A stretch of 64,000 nt of DNA from Ancylobacter sp. IITR112 (GTDB lineage: Bacteria > Pseudomonadota > Alphaproteobacteria > Rhizobiales > Xanthobacteraceae). Below are positions 31,133-40,773 of the stretch, piece by piece (positions within the stretch are counted from its first letter, which is position 1; every line of letters starts with the position of its first letter). Where the stretch lies: positions 1,550,001 through 1,614,000 of the forward strand of contig NZ_JBGCUS010000001.1 of NCBI RefSeq assembly GCF_041415945.1. The letters run 5' to 3'. The position numbers were made by a program, and so were the translations under genes. The notes beneath the pieces were generated by a model that was not told where the DNA came from, made no database searches, and saw only the letters and a program-made list of their open reading frames with translations.

Positions 31133-32344
31133 TTAAAGCCGCGCCCCCGCCAGCAGGCGCGGCACGTCGCTTGTCGGACCGACGCCCTCGCGCATCACCA
31201 GCCGCCGCAGGGCGGGGGACTGGCCGAGCATCCACAGGCCGAGCCCACGCAGGCCGGCGACGGGCAGAAAATCCGTCAGCAGCGAACGGTTGAACAGGTC
31301 GATGGCGACGCCGCGCGCCCCGACATCGCGGCGGCGCCGCCGCTCATAGGCGTCCATCGCCTCCGCCCCGCCAATGTCGCGGCTGGCGCGCCGCGCGTCG
31401 CTGGCGATCTCCGCCAGAGTGGCGGCGTCGCGCACGCCGAGATTGAGCCCCTGCGCGCCGATGGGCGGAATGATGTGGGCGGCTTCGCCAATCAGCGCGA
31501 TTCGGCCGCGGGCGAAGCGCGTGGCGGTGCGCTGGCTGAGCGGAAAGCTGCCGCGCGGCGAATCGAGCCGCATCGTCCCGAGCAGCGAATGCGCCTTGCG
31601 CTCCATCTCCCGCGCGAAGGCGGCATCATCCAGCGCCGCCAGCGCTTCCGCCTCCGCCGCCGAAACGACGCAGACCACGCTGGCGCGATTCCCGGGGAGG
31701 GGCACGAGGGTGAACGGGCCGGTGCGGGTGTGAAACTCGGTCGAGACATCGCGATGCGGGCGGCTATGGGCGAGGGTGGCGGTGACGGCGACCTGCGGAT
31801 AGTCGCGGCTCGTCACCTCGATGCTGGCGGCGCGGCGGCAGGGCGAGTTGCGCCCGTCCGCCGCAGCGATCAGCGCGGCGATGACGCGGCTGCCATCGTC
31901 CAGTTCCAGCGTTGCGTGGGTTCCGGTCTCGGCGATGCCGGTGACGCTGGCGGCGCGGCGGGTGATGGCGGGCGTCGCCGCTACCGCCGCGTCGAGCGCG
32001 GCCAGCAGCGCCTCGTTCTCGACATTCCAGGCGAAGCCCTCCAGCCCCAGTTCGCCGGCGCGGAACTCCACTTCCGGCGCGCGGATCAGCCGGCCCGTAT
32101 CGTCGATGAGCCGCATAACCCGCAGCGGCGAGGAATCGCGGCGCAGCAGCGGCCAGACGCCGAGCGCGTCGAGCGCCTTCACCGAGCCGTCCATCAATGC
32201 CGTGGTGCGCGCGTCCGGCGCGCGGGGCGGGGCGACCAGCGTGACGGGAAGCCCGCCCGCCGCCAGCGCCAGGGCCGCGATGAGACCGCTGGCGCCGCCG
32301 CCAACCACCGCCGCCGCCTGTTCCGTGTGCAGTTCGGATGACAT
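31133..32344 (-). CDS. UbiH/UbiF-family FAD-dependent monooxygenase
   Basis: A 403-residue flavoprotein hydroxylase of the ubiquinone-biosynthesis type. The FAD-binding GxGxxG motif is AAVVGGGASGLIAALALA, the DG motif is ALIAAADGRNS, and the second FAD motif reads ALIGEAAHIIPPIGAQGLNLGVRDA, with Glu in place of the common Asp. Such enzymes hydroxylate the ring of ubiquinone precursors; the exact carbon cannot be decided. A perfect AAGGAGG ribosome site precedes the ATG at 32344. It is divergent from pcs. Confidence 0.88.
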   Translation of the reverse strand: MSSELHTEQAAAVVGGGASGLIAALALAAGGLPVTLVAPPRAPDARTTALMDGSVKALDALGVWPLLRRDSSPLRVMRLIDDTGRLIRAPEVEFRAGELGLEGFAWNVENEALLAALDAAVAATPAITRRAASVTGIAETGTHATLELDDGSRVIAALIAAADGRNSPCRRAASIEVTSRDYPQVAVTATLAHSRPHRDVSTEFHTRTGPFTLVPLPGNRASVVCVVSAAEAEALAALDDAAFAREMERKAHSLLGTMRLDSPRGSFPLSQRTATRFARGRIALIGEAAHIIPPIGAQGLNLGVRDAATLAEIASDARRASRDIGGAEAMDAYERRRRRDVGARGVAIDLFNRSLLTDFLPVAGLRGLGLWMLGQSPALRRLVMREGVGPTSDVPRLLAGARL

Positions 32345-32515
32345 GTGAACCTCCTTGTGCATCACCGGGACTATAAGCCGGACCTGGAGTGTGGGATAAG
32401 CAGCCCGGCGTGGTCTGGCAATGCGGATCGCGGCGGGCGCATGTATATGTCAGAAATAGAAGAGGCAGGCGGCGGCCCCAGCGGTCGACCGGGCGGGGGA
32501 GGAGAGCCGGTGGCG

Positions 32516-33247
32516 ATGACAACCAAGTCGCTCAATGCGGGGCCGGCCGGCCGTCGCACCCTCGCTTTCGCCGTGCACATCTTCACCGCCTCCGGCGCGG
32601 TATGCGGCCTGATGGCGCTGATGGCGGCAGTTGAAGGCCATTGGGCGATCATGTTCACCTGGCTCGGCATCGCGCTGTTCGTCGACGGCATTGACGGCAC
32701 CATGGCGCGGCGCGCCAAGGTGGGCGAGGTGCTGCCGCGCTGGTCGGGCGACACGCTGGACCTCGTGGTCGACTACCTCACCTATTGCCTGGTGCCGGCT
32801 TTCGCTGTCGCCTCGGGCGGGCTGATGCCGTTCTGGCTGGCGGTGGCGGCGAGCGCCACCATCCTGCTGACCAGCGCGCTCTATTTCGCCGACACCTCGA
32901 TGAAGACCGACGACCTGTATTTCCAGGGCTTTCCGGCGGTGTGGAACGTCGTCGTGTTCTATTTCTTCCTCGTGCCGCTCAACCCGTTCGTGATCGCCGG
33001 CATCATCGCGCTGCTGGCGGTGCTGACCTTCCTGCCGATCAAGTTCGTGCACCCGTTCCGCGTCGTGCGGCTGCGCCTGCTCACCCTCGCGCTGCTGGCG
33101 CTGTGGGCGGTGCTGGCGATCGTCGCCGTGGTCGAGAACATGCGGCCGGATGTATGGGTGACGGTCGGGCTGTGCGCCTGCGCGCTCTATTTCGCGCTGT
33201 TCGGGGTGATCCCGGCGCGCCTGCGCCGCGCCGGTCCCCAGGGCTGA
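32516..33247 (+). CDS. pcs: Phosphatidylcholine synthase
   Basis: A 243-residue inner-membrane enzyme that condenses CDP-diacylglycerol with choline, a route special to bacteria such as rhizobia and Brucella. The modified CDP-alcohol phosphotransferase motif DGIDGTMARRAKVGEVLPRWSGD is followed by LDLVVDYLTY; TSALYFADTSMKTDD and LTFLPIKFVHPFRVVRLR are also typical of Pcs. About eight hydrophobic helices are seen. The chosen ATG (MTTKSLNAG) gives the usual family length and follows GGAG; in-frame ATGs at 32441 and 32447 would add a Gly-rich, probably non-native tail. Confidence 0.93.
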   Translation: MTTKSLNAGPAGRRTLAFAVHIFTASGAVCGLMALMAAVEGHWAIMFTWLGIALFVDGIDGTMARRAKVGEVLPRWSGDTLDLVVDYLTYCLVPAFAVASGGLMPFWLAVAASATILLTSALYFADTSMKTDDLYFQGFPAVWNVVVFYFFLVPLNPFVIAGIIALLAVLTFLPIKFVHPFRVVRLRLLTLALLALWAVLAIVAVVENMRPDVWVTVGLCACALYFALFGVIPARLRRAGPQG

Positions 33248-33287
33248 GCGGCATCCTCACCTTTCCCTTCTAGCGCAGGAGAGCACG

Positions 33288-34265
33288 ATGGCGGTGGCGA
33301 TTCGCGTCCATGAAGTCGGGGGGCCGGAGGTCCTGCGCCTGGACGAGGTGACGCTCGGAGCGCCCGGACCGGGCGAGGTGCGGCTGCGCCACACCGCGGT
33401 CGGGCTCAACTTCATCGACACCTATTTCCGCAGCGGGCTCTACCCGGCGCCCAACGGCCTGCCCTTCATCCCGGGCAATGAGGCGGCGGGTGTCGTCGTC
33501 GAAGTGGGCGAGGGCGTGGACGGGCTCAAGCCCGGCGACCGCGTCGCCTATGGCTCCTCGCTCGGCGCCTATTGCAGCGAGCGCGTCATGTCCGCCGCGC
33601 CGCTGGTGAAGCTGCCCGATTCGATCGCCGACGAGACCGCCGCCGCGATGATGCTGAAGGGCATGACCGCGCGCTATCTGCTGCGCCAGACGCACAAGGT
33701 GAAGGCCGGCGACACGCTGCTCGTCCATGCGGCGGCCGGCGGTGTCGGGCAGATCCTGTGCCAGTGGGCGACGCATCTTGGCGCCACCGTCATCGCCACG
33801 GTGGGCTCGGCGGCGAAGGCGGAGATCGCCAAGGAGTGCGGCGCCGCCTATGTCATCAATTACAGCGAGGAGGATTTTGTCGCACGAGTGCGCGAAATCA
33901 CGGAGGGCGCGCTGTGCGATGTCGTCTATGACGGGGTGGGGCAGGCGACCTACCCGGCCTCGCTCGACTGCATCAAGCCGCGCGGCCTGTTCGCCAGCTT
34001 CGGCAATGCCTCCGGCGCGATCAAGGATTTCAGCCTGCTCGCCCTGTCGAGCAAGGGCTCGCTCTACGCCACCCGCCCGACCCTGTTCACCCATGTCTCG
34101 AACCGTGCGGACCTGCTCGCCAATGCCGCCGATCTGTTCGAGGTGGTGTCGTCCGGTGTGGTGAAGATCCCGGTGAACCAGCGCTACGCGCTCGCCGACG
34201 CGGCCCAGGCGCATCGCGACCTCGAAGCGCGGCGCACCACCGGTTCCACCGTGCTGCTGCCGTGA
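33288..34265 (+). CDS. NADPH:quinone reductase, zinc-independent MDR family
   Basis: A 325-residue medium-chain dehydrogenase/reductase. The N-terminal catalytic domain includes GLNFIDTYFRSGLYP and PFIPGNEAAGVVVEVG; the Rossmann domain has LLVHAAAGGVGQILCQWA. The zinc-binding cysteines of alcohol dehydrogenases are absent, placing it with zeta-crystallin-like quinone oxidoreductases that reduce quinones with NADPH. The ATG follows GGAGAGC. A hairpin terminator lies 20 bases downstream. Confidence 0.92.
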   Translation: MAVAIRVHEVGGPEVLRLDEVTLGAPGPGEVRLRHTAVGLNFIDTYFRSGLYPAPNGLPFIPGNEAAGVVVEVGEGVDGLKPGDRVAYGSSLGAYCSERVMSAAPLVKLPDSIADETAAAMMLKGMTARYLLRQTHKVKAGDTLLVHAAAGGVGQILCQWATHLGATVIATVGSAAKAEIAKECGAAYVINYSEEDFVARVREITEGALCDVVYDGVGQATYPASLDCIKPRGLFASFGNASGAIKDFSLLALSSKGSLYATRPTLFTHVSNRADLLANAADLFEVVSSGVVKIPVNQRYALADAAQAHRDLEARRTTGSTVLLP

Positions 34266-34285
34266 TGGTATCTTGTTGCCGCAAG

Positions 34286-34308
34286 CTGGCGAAAAATGCG
34301 CCAGTTTT
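34286..34308 (+). terminator. Rho-independent terminator after the quinone reductase
   Basis: A 6-bp stem, CTGGCG / CGCCAG, with an A-rich 7-base loop and a TTTT tail. It separates the quinone reductase from the transporter operon that follows. Confidence 0.7.
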
Positions 34309-34481
34309 CGAAGTTTTCGGGCCAGACTTTAGGCTTGCCCCGCGTGCCTCCCATGCCATGCTGCCGCTGACCGCCTCCACAGCGTGCTGCGCATGACCCT
34401 CGATCGCTCCCCGCTCTCCCAGATCTTTTGCCCGCGCGGTGCCCGTCACCGCCGGCTTTGCCGCTGACGTGGAGCGCGGGC

Positions 34482-36047
34482 ATGGGGGAGGCGCCGCACA
34501 AGCCGGACTCGCTGCTTGAAGCGGTGGAGCTCACCAAGCGCTTCGGCGCGCTTGTGGCCAATGACCATGTGAGCCTCGCCATCCGCGCCGGCGAGACGCA
34601 TGCCCTTCTCGGCGAGAACGGCGCCGGCAAGTCCACGCTGGTGAAGATGATGTGCGGCCTGCTGCAGCCCGATTCGGGCGAGCTGCTCTATGAGGGCGCA
34701 CCGATCGTCTTCCCCGATCCCGCGAGTTCCCGCGCCAAGGGCGTCGGCGTCGTGTTCCAGCATTTCGCGCTGTTCGACGCGATGACCGTGGTGGAAAACG
34801 TCGCGCTCGGCCTGCCCGGCCACCAGCCGCTCTCGGTGCTGGCGGCCCGCATCGACGATTGCGTGCGCCGCTATGGCCTTGCCGTCGAGCCCTATCGCCG
34901 CGTCGGCGAACTCTCCGTCGGCGAGCGCCAGCGGGTGGAGATCGTCCGCTGCCTGCTCGGCGACCCGCGCGTGCTGATCCTCGACGAGCCGACCTCCGTG
35001 CTCACCCCCGACGAATCGGAAAACCTGTTCCGCACCGTCGATGTGCTCACCGGCGAGGGCCGGGCGGTGCTGTTCATCAGCCACAAGCTGGACGAGGTGC
35101 GCCGGCTCTGCCACCGCGCCACCGTGCTGCGCGGCGGCAAGTTCATTGCCGAGGTCGATCCCAAGCGCGAGTCCTCCGCCAGCCTCGCCCGGCTGATGGT
35201 CGGCGCCGAGGTGCCGCGCACGCCGCGCGCCACCACCCACGCGCTGGGCGAGCCGCGCCTGCTGCTGCGCCACCTCAACCTTCCCGGCGACGGGTCGCGC
35301 GGTTCGGCGCTGCACGACATCAATATCGAGGTGCGCGCCGGCGAGATCGTCGGCATCGCCGGTGTGGCGGGCAATGGCCAGACGGCGCTGTTCAACGTGC
35401 TGTCCGGCGAAACCCTGGTCGAGGACCAAGAAAGCATCGTCATCGACAAGGTGGCCGCCGGCGGGCTCGGCCCCACGGAGCGCCGTGCGCTGGGCGCCGG
35501 CTTCGTGCCGGAGGAGCGGCTGGGCCATGCCGCCGCCCCCGATATGCGCCTGTCCGACAATGTGCTGTTGACCACCCATGGCGACGGCGAGATCGTCACG
35601 GCGGATGTCATTCGCCGCACCACGCTGTTCGGCCGCTTCCAGAAGATCGTGAAGGGCTTCGACGTGCGCTTCGGCGGCAAGGACCCGAAGGCGCGGCGGC
35701 TTTCCGGTGGCAATCTGCAGAAATTCGTCATCGGGCGCGAAGTGCTGCGCAACCCGGTCCTCATCGTCGTCGACCAGCCGACCTGGGGCGTGGATGCCGC
35801 GGCCGCCGGCTTCATCCGCACCACGCTGCGCGAGCGCGCGGCGCAGGGCTGCGCGGTGCTGGTGGTGAGCCAGGACCTCGACGAGCTGCTGGAATTCACC
35901 GACCGCATCGCCGTGATGAGCGAGGGGCGCCTCACCGCGCCGGTGCCGGTGGAAGAGACCTCGCGCGAGGCGATCGGCCTCGCCATGGGCGGCGCCCATG
36001 GCGCGCATGACAGCGACGCGGAGGGGGAGGGCCACCATGCCGCTTAG
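34482..36047 (+). CDS. Nucleoside-type ABC transporter, ATP-binding protein
   Basis: A 521-residue ATPase with two fused ABC modules, as in sugar and nucleoside importers. The first has Walker A GENGAGKSTL and Walker B VLILDEPTSVLTP with a degenerate signature LSVGERQRVEI. The second has GVAGNGQTALF in place of a canonical P-loop and LSGGNLQKFVIGRE as signature, the usual asymmetry in this family. It energises uptake through the two permeases encoded downstream. The ATG at 34482 follows GGAGCG. Its 3' end overlaps the next gene by 11 bases. Confidence 0.94.
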   Translation: MGEAPHKPDSLLEAVELTKRFGALVANDHVSLAIRAGETHALLGENGAGKSTLVKMMCGLLQPDSGELLYEGAPIVFPDPASSRAKGVGVVFQHFALFDAMTVVENVALGLPGHQPLSVLAARIDDCVRRYGLAVEPYRRVGELSVGERQRVEIVRCLLGDPRVLILDEPTSVLTPDESENLFRTVDVLTGEGRAVLFISHKLDEVRRLCHRATVLRGGKFIAEVDPKRESSASLARLMVGAEVPRTPRATTHALGEPRLLLRHLNLPGDGSRGSALHDINIEVRAGEIVGIAGVAGNGQTALFNVLSGETLVEDQESIVIDKVAAGGLGPTERRALGAGFVPEERLGHAAAPDMRLSDNVLLTTHGDGEIVTADVIRRTTLFGRFQKIVKGFDVRFGGKDPKARRLSGGNLQKFVIGREVLRNPVLIVVDQPTWGVDAAAAGFIRTTLRERAAQGCAVLVVSQDLDELLEFTDRIAVMSEGRLTAPVPVEETSREAIGLAMGGAHGAHDSDAEGEGHHAA

Positions 36048-37113
36048 GCTCGAACGGCAGGAGAACATCTCCGCCCTGCGCCACGCGCTGGCGCCGCTGG
36101 TGGCGCTCCTCGTCACGCTGGTGGTCGGGGCGGTGATGTTCGTGCTGCTGGGCCACGATCCCCTCCGCGCCTTCGCCATCTATTTCATCGAGCCGCTGGG
36201 CGACGCCTACACGCTGCAGGAACTGGTGGTGAAGGCGACGCCGCTGCTCCTGATCGGTGTCGGCCTCGCCTTCTGCTACCGCGCCAATCGCTGGAACATC
36301 GGCGCGGAGGGCCAGTATGTCGCCGGCGCCGTGCTCGGCTCCTGGCTGGCGCTGGCGACGCATGCCAGCGAGGCCGGCCCCTGGGTGCTGCCGGCGATGC
36401 TGGTGCTGGGCGCCATTGGCGGGGCGCTGTGGGGGCTGATCCCGGCCTTTCTGCGCGTGCGCTTTGGCTCCAGCGAAATCCTCACCAGCCTGATGCTGGT
36501 CTATGTCGCGCAGCTCGGGCTGGATTATCTCGTGCGCGGTCCGTGGCGCGACCCGCAGGGCTTCAATTTCCCGCAGAGCGTGACCTTCGACGATGTGGCG
36601 TTGATGCCGCTGCTGATGGGCGAGGGGCGGCTGCATGCCGGCATCGTTATCGCGCTGATCGTGGTGATCGCCGCCACCTTCGTGCTCGGGCGGACGCTGA
36701 TCGGCTTCTCGATCGAACTCGCCGGCTCGGCGCCGCGCGCCGCCGCCTTTGCCGGCTTCGACGAGAAGCGCGTCACCTATGGCGTGTTCGCCGTTTCCGG
36801 CGCGCTGGCGGGGCTGGCCGGCATCATCGAGGTGGCCGGCCCGATCGGTCAGTTGCAGCCGACCATCTCGCCCGGCTACGGCTTCACCGCCATCATTGCG
36901 GCGATGCTCGGCCGGCTGCACCCGGTGGGCATCCTCATCGCCAGCCTCGTGCTCGCCCTCACCTATATCGGCGGCGAGGCGGCGCAGATCAGCATGCGGC
37001 TGCCCTTCGACGTGACGCGGGTGTTTCAGGGCACGCTGCTGATCGCCATTCTCGCGGCCGATGTTCTGGTGCGCTACCGCATCCGCCGGGTGGAGGGAAC
37101 CAGCCATGCTTGA
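36037..37113 (+). CDS. Nucleoside-type ABC transporter, permease 1
   Basis: A 358-residue inner-membrane permease of the BMP/nucleoside (branched-chain-like) group, with eight to ten hydrophobic helices. RANRWNIGAEGQYVAGAV and FGSSEILTSLMLVYVAQ are family hallmarks. In NupB-type permeases this longer subunit pairs with a shorter partner, here the next gene. The ATG at 36037 has GGGGGAGGG upstream and lies inside the end of the ATPase gene, which favours coupled translation. Confidence 0.94.
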   Translation: MPLRLERQENISALRHALAPLVALLVTLVVGAVMFVLLGHDPLRAFAIYFIEPLGDAYTLQELVVKATPLLLIGVGLAFCYRANRWNIGAEGQYVAGAVLGSWLALATHASEAGPWVLPAMLVLGAIGGALWGLIPAFLRVRFGSSEILTSLMLVYVAQLGLDYLVRGPWRDPQGFNFPQSVTFDDVALMPLLMGEGRLHAGIVIALIVVIAATFVLGRTLIGFSIELAGSAPRAAAFAGFDEKRVTYGVFAVSGALAGLAGIIEVAGPIGQLQPTISPGYGFTAIIAAMLGRLHPVGILIASLVLALTYIGGEAAQISMRLPFDVTRVFQGTLLIAILAADVLVRYRIRRVEGTSHA

Positions 37114-38029
37114 TGCGGCGATCCTCGGAGCGGTGCTCGCCAGCATCGTGGCGGCGGCGACGACGCTGCTCATCGCCGCGCTGGGCGAACTGGTGGCCGA
37201 GCGCGCCGGCACGCTCAATCTCGGCGTCGAGGGCATGATGATCGTCGGCGCGGCTGTGGGCTATGCCACCGCCTATGGATCGGGCAGCCTGCTGCTCGGC
37301 ACGCTGGCGGCGGTGCTGGCCGGAGTGATGCTCTCCCTCGTCTTTGCCGGCCTCGCCATCTGGCTGGCGACCAACCAGGTCGCCTCGGGCCTTGCCACCA
37401 CCATTCTCGGCCTTGGCGTCGCCGGGTTGATCGGTTCCAATTTCGTCGGCACACGGCTCGACGGCGCGCCCGAACTGGCGATCCCCGGCCTCACCGACCT
37501 TCCGATCATCGGCGAAGCAGTGTTCGGGCAGAATGCCTATGTCTACGCCTCGCTGCTGCTGCTCGCCGCCGTCACCTACACGCTGGCGCGCACCCGTATC
37601 GGCCTCGTGCTGCGGGCGGTGGGCGAGAACCACGCGGCGGCGCACGCTCTCGGCCATCCCGTCCGCCCCATCCGCACGCTGGCGGTGATGTTCGGCGGCG
37701 CCTGCGCCGGGCTGGCCGGGGCGCATCTTTCCCTGGCCTATACGCCGTTCTGGGCCAGCGACATGACCGCCGGGCGCGGCTGGATCGCGCTGGCGCTGGT
37801 GGTATTCTCCGCCTGGCGGCCGCTCTGGCTGCTCGGGGGCGCCTATCTCTTCGGCGCGGTCTCGATCTTGCAACTGCACGCGCAGGGGTTCGGGCTGGGC
37901 ATTCCCTCGCAACTGCTCTCCTCGCTGCCCTATCTCGCGACGATCGCCGCGCTGGTGGTGATCTCGGCGCTGAAGCACGGGCAGGGGGCGCCGGCCTCGC
38001 TGGGCGTGCCCTTCGTGCCGGACCGCTGA
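37106..38029 (+). CDS. Nucleoside-type ABC transporter, permease 2
   Basis: A 307-residue permease, the shorter partner of the pair, with about eight hydrophobic helices. It shows the conserved GELVAERAGTLNLGVEGMMIVGA and a second block TRIGLVLRAVGENHAAAHALG. The start overlaps the preceding permease by eight bases and the gene for the binding protein follows 102 bases later, so all four components form one operon. Confidence 0.94.
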   Translation: MLDAAILGAVLASIVAAATTLLIAALGELVAERAGTLNLGVEGMMIVGAAVGYATAYGSGSLLLGTLAAVLAGVMLSLVFAGLAIWLATNQVASGLATTILGLGVAGLIGSNFVGTRLDGAPELAIPGLTDLPIIGEAVFGQNAYVYASLLLLAAVTYTLARTRIGLVLRAVGENHAAAHALGHPVRPIRTLAVMFGGACAGLAGAHLSLAYTPFWASDMTAGRGWIALALVVFSAWRPLWLLGGAYLFGAVSILQLHAQGFGLGIPSQLLSSLPYLATIAALVVISALKHGQGAPASLGVPFVPDR

Positions 38030-38131
38030 CGACGACCACAGACCCGGCCGCACGGTGCGGCCCCCCGGTGCGCGAGGCGGTCGCGCGTGCCGGTGATCCC
38101 TCCGGCCGCGACTGACGGAGCGGAGACGTTC

Positions 38132-39217
38132 ATGCGCAAGATTCTCTCCATGGCGATGACCATCGCCACGGGCTTCGCCCTCGCCGGGGCGGCGGTGCCG
38201 GCGGCCCAGGCGGCGGAGAAGCTGAAAGCGGCCTGGGTCTATGTCGGGCCGGTCGGCGATTTCGGCTGGTCCTACCAGCACGACCAGGGCCGCCAGGCGG
38301 TTCAGAAGAAGTTCGGCGACCAGGTGGAGACCACTTTCGTCGAGAACGTCTCCGAAGGGCCGGACGCCGAGCGCGTGATCGAGCAACTGGCGCGCGCCGG
38401 CAACAAGATCATCTTCACCACCTCCTTCGGCTTCATGGAGCCGACGCTGAAGGTGGCCAAGCGTCATCCCGACGTCTATTTCGAGCACGCCACCGGCTTC
38501 AAGCGGGCCAAGAACGTCGCGACCTACAACGCCAAGTTCCATGAGGGCCGTTACGTCCTCGGCCAGATCGCGGCGAAGATGTCGAAGACCGGCACGGTCG
38601 GCTACATCGCCTCGTTCCCGATCCCGGAAGTGATCTCCGGCATCAACGCGCTGATGCTCGGCGCGCAGTCGGTCAATCCCGACATGAAGATCAAGATCGT
38701 CTGGGTGAACTCCTGGTTCGACCCGGCCAAGGAAGCCGACGCCGCCAAGGCGCTGATCGACCAGGGCGCCGACGTGATCTCCCAGCACACCGACAGCCCC
38801 GCCGCCATGCAGGCCGCCGAGCAGCGCGGCGTGAAGGCGTTCGGCCAGGCCTCGGACATGATCAAGTTCGGCCCCGAGGCGCAGCTCACCGCCATCGTCG
38901 ACGACTGGGCGCCTTATTACATCGAGCGCGTGCAGGCGGCGCTCGACGGCACCTGGACCTCCACCGACACCTGGGGCGGCATGAAGGATGGCGAGGTGGT
39001 GATGGCCCCCTACACCAACATGCCCGACGAGGTGAAGAAGATGGCCGAGGCCACCCAGGCGGCGATCACCTCCGGCGCGCTGCACCCGTTCAAGGGCCCG
39101 ATCCTCAACCAGAAGGGCGAGGTCGTGGTGAAGGAGGGCGAGGTGCTGGCCGACAAGGACATCCTGTCGATGAACTGGTACGTGAAGGGCATCGACGACA
39201 CCGTGCCGGGCAAGTAA
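38132..39217 (+). CDS. BMP family ABC transporter substrate-binding protein
   Basis: A 361-residue periplasmic binding protein with signal peptide MRKILSMAMTIATGFALAGAAVPAAQAA. The mature part is of the Bmp/PnrA type: WVYVGPVGDFGWSYQHDQGRQAV, FTTSFGFMEPTLKVAKRHPDVYFEHATGF and GYIASFPIPEVISGINALMLGAQS. Relatives bind purine nucleosides or related bases. It completes the importer encoded just upstream. The downstream M20 deacylase suggests the ligand may be a modified nucleobase or an amide, but that is speculation from context. Confidence 0.93.
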   Translation: MRKILSMAMTIATGFALAGAAVPAAQAAEKLKAAWVYVGPVGDFGWSYQHDQGRQAVQKKFGDQVETTFVENVSEGPDAERVIEQLARAGNKIIFTTSFGFMEPTLKVAKRHPDVYFEHATGFKRAKNVATYNAKFHEGRYVLGQIAAKMSKTGTVGYIASFPIPEVISGINALMLGAQSVNPDMKIKIVWVNSWFDPAKEADAAKALIDQGADVISQHTDSPAAMQAAEQRGVKAFGQASDMIKFGPEAQLTAIVDDWAPYYIERVQAALDGTWTSTDTWGGMKDGEVVMAPYTNMPDEVKKMAEATQAAITSGALHPFKGPILNQKGEVVVKEGEVLADKDILSMNWYVKGIDDTVPGK

Positions 39218-39542
39218 TCCGTCCGTTGCGAGAGGCGGCGGCACGGCCCCGGCCGCGCCGTCGCGATTGCCAAAGCCGGCGCCATATGCGATGCGCAGGC
39301 GGGACGCCCTGTCCCGACCGGAGGCGCAGTGTCGACGCGATGACGATCCCCGCGTATTTCGCCAGGCCCGAAATCGCCGCCACGGCCAGCCGCGTGCCGA
39401 TCGGCCGCCTCCGCCCCGCGCCGGCCCCGCGCTCCCCTTCCTTTCTGACATTCGGCCTCTCGCCGTGGATCGGCGCGCTCGTTCCATTCGTCATCGGGGC
39501 ACGGCGCGCCCGAACCGATGGCAGCCCAGGCGGAGCACAGAT
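39218..39542. other. Intergenic stretch without a recognisable gene
   Basis: These 325 bases between the binding-protein gene and the M20 gene show no protein-like frame on either strand; the longer open frames are arginine- and proline-rich, as expected from GC-rich non-coding DNA. A GGAG ribosome site for the M20 gene lies at the right end. A promoter for the following two genes may lie here, but no clear boxes are seen. Confidence 0.5.
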
Positions 39543-40760
39543 GTGAGCACTTCCGGCGACGACGACTGGCTGGACCGTGAGGTCGCCTTCCTCAAGGCTC
39601 TGGTGCGCACACCCAGCGACAACCCGCCGGGTGATTGCGCCCCGCACGCCGAAGTCACCGCCCGGCTGCTGGAGGAATTCGGCTTCACCGTCGAACGCCA
39701 CGCCGTGCCGGAGCCCTTCGTCCGTGCGCACGGCATGAAATCGGTGGTCAATCTCATCGTCCGCGAGCGCTTCGGCAGCGGCAGCGGCCCGGTGATCGCG
39801 CTCAATGCCCATGGCGACGTGGTGCCGCCGGGCGAGGGCTGGACCTACGACCCCTATGGCGCCGTTGAGAAGGGCGGGGCGATCTATGGGCGCGGCGCGG
39901 CGGTGTCGAAGTCCGACTTCGCCACCTATGCCTTCGCCCTGCTGGCGCTGAAGCAGCGTCCGGAGGGCCTCGACGGCACGGTGGAACTGCATTTCACCTA
40001 TGACGAGGAGGCTGGCGGCTTCGTCGGCCCGCAATGGCTGCTGCAGCACGGCATCAGCGCGCCGGACCTCGCCATCTCCGCCGGCTTCTCCTATGCCGTG
40101 GTGGTCGCGCATAATGGCTGCCTGCACATGGAAATCGTGGTGCGCGGCCGGCAGGCGCATGCGGCGATGCCGGAGACGGGGGCGGACGCGCTGGAGGCCG
40201 CCACCGGCATTCTCTCCGCGCTTTATGCCGAGCGCCGGCGCCTGAGTGGCCTCACCAGCGCGACGCCGGGGATCGGCTCGCCGAAGATCACCGTCGGCCT
40301 CATCTCCGGCGGCATCAACACCAATGTGGTTCCCGACCGCATCGTGCTGCGCGTCGACCGCCGGCTGACCCCGGAGGAAGATGGCGAGAGCGTCGAGGCG
40401 GAACTGCATGCGCTGGTGGAGGGCGCGGTGGCGGGCCAGGCGGGCATCGACATCGAATGCCGCCGCCTCATCCTCGCCGAGCCGCTGCGGACCCTGCCGG
40501 GCACGGAGCGGCTGGTGGAGACGATTCAGAAACACGCCGCCGAGGTGCTGGGCGAAACCCCGCCGGCCACGGCGGTGCCGCTCTATACCGATGCGCGCCA
40601 CTACACGGCCGCGGGCGTGCCGACCGTGCTCTACGGCGCCGGTCCGCGCTCCATACTCGACGCCCACGCTCACGCCGCCGATGAGCATGTGCGCATCCGC
40701 GATCTCAAGGCCGCGACGCAGGTGATCGAAGCCGCGCTGCGCGACCTGCTGAAACCCTGA
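39543..40760 (+). CDS. M20 family metallopeptidase / deacylase
   Basis: A 405-residue di-zinc hydrolase of the ArgE/DapE/CPG2 group. The metal-binding LNAHGDVVPPGEGW (His and Asp), the YDEEAGG general-base and metal glutamates, and the dimerisation-domain HNGCLHMEIVVRGRQAHAAMPETG are all present; a late DAHAHAADEH could supply the last His. It removes acyl or aminoacyl groups from amides, substrate unknown. The GTG start at 39543 follows GGAG; the open frame extends 92 codons further upstream but is not protein-like there. It is probably co-transcribed with the next gene. Confidence 0.88.
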   Translation: MSTSGDDDWLDREVAFLKALVRTPSDNPPGDCAPHAEVTARLLEEFGFTVERHAVPEPFVRAHGMKSVVNLIVRERFGSGSGPVIALNAHGDVVPPGEGWTYDPYGAVEKGGAIYGRGAAVSKSDFATYAFALLALKQRPEGLDGTVELHFTYDEEAGGFVGPQWLLQHGISAPDLAISAGFSYAVVVAHNGCLHMEIVVRGRQAHAAMPETGADALEAATGILSALYAERRRLSGLTSATPGIGSPKITVGLISGGINTNVVPDRIVLRVDRRLTPEEDGESVEAELHALVEGAVAGQAGIDIECRRLILAEPLRTLPGTERLVETIQKHAAEVLGETPPATAVPLYTDARHYTAAGVPTVLYGAGPRSILDAHAHAADEHVRIRDLKAATQVIEAALRDLLKP

Positions 40761-40773
40761 GCGGAGACGCGAC

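Noticed and set aside
39226..39546. Short open frame before the M20 gene
   Set aside because: The product is Arg/Pro-rich without structure or motif, and its end overlaps the M20 start in another frame.
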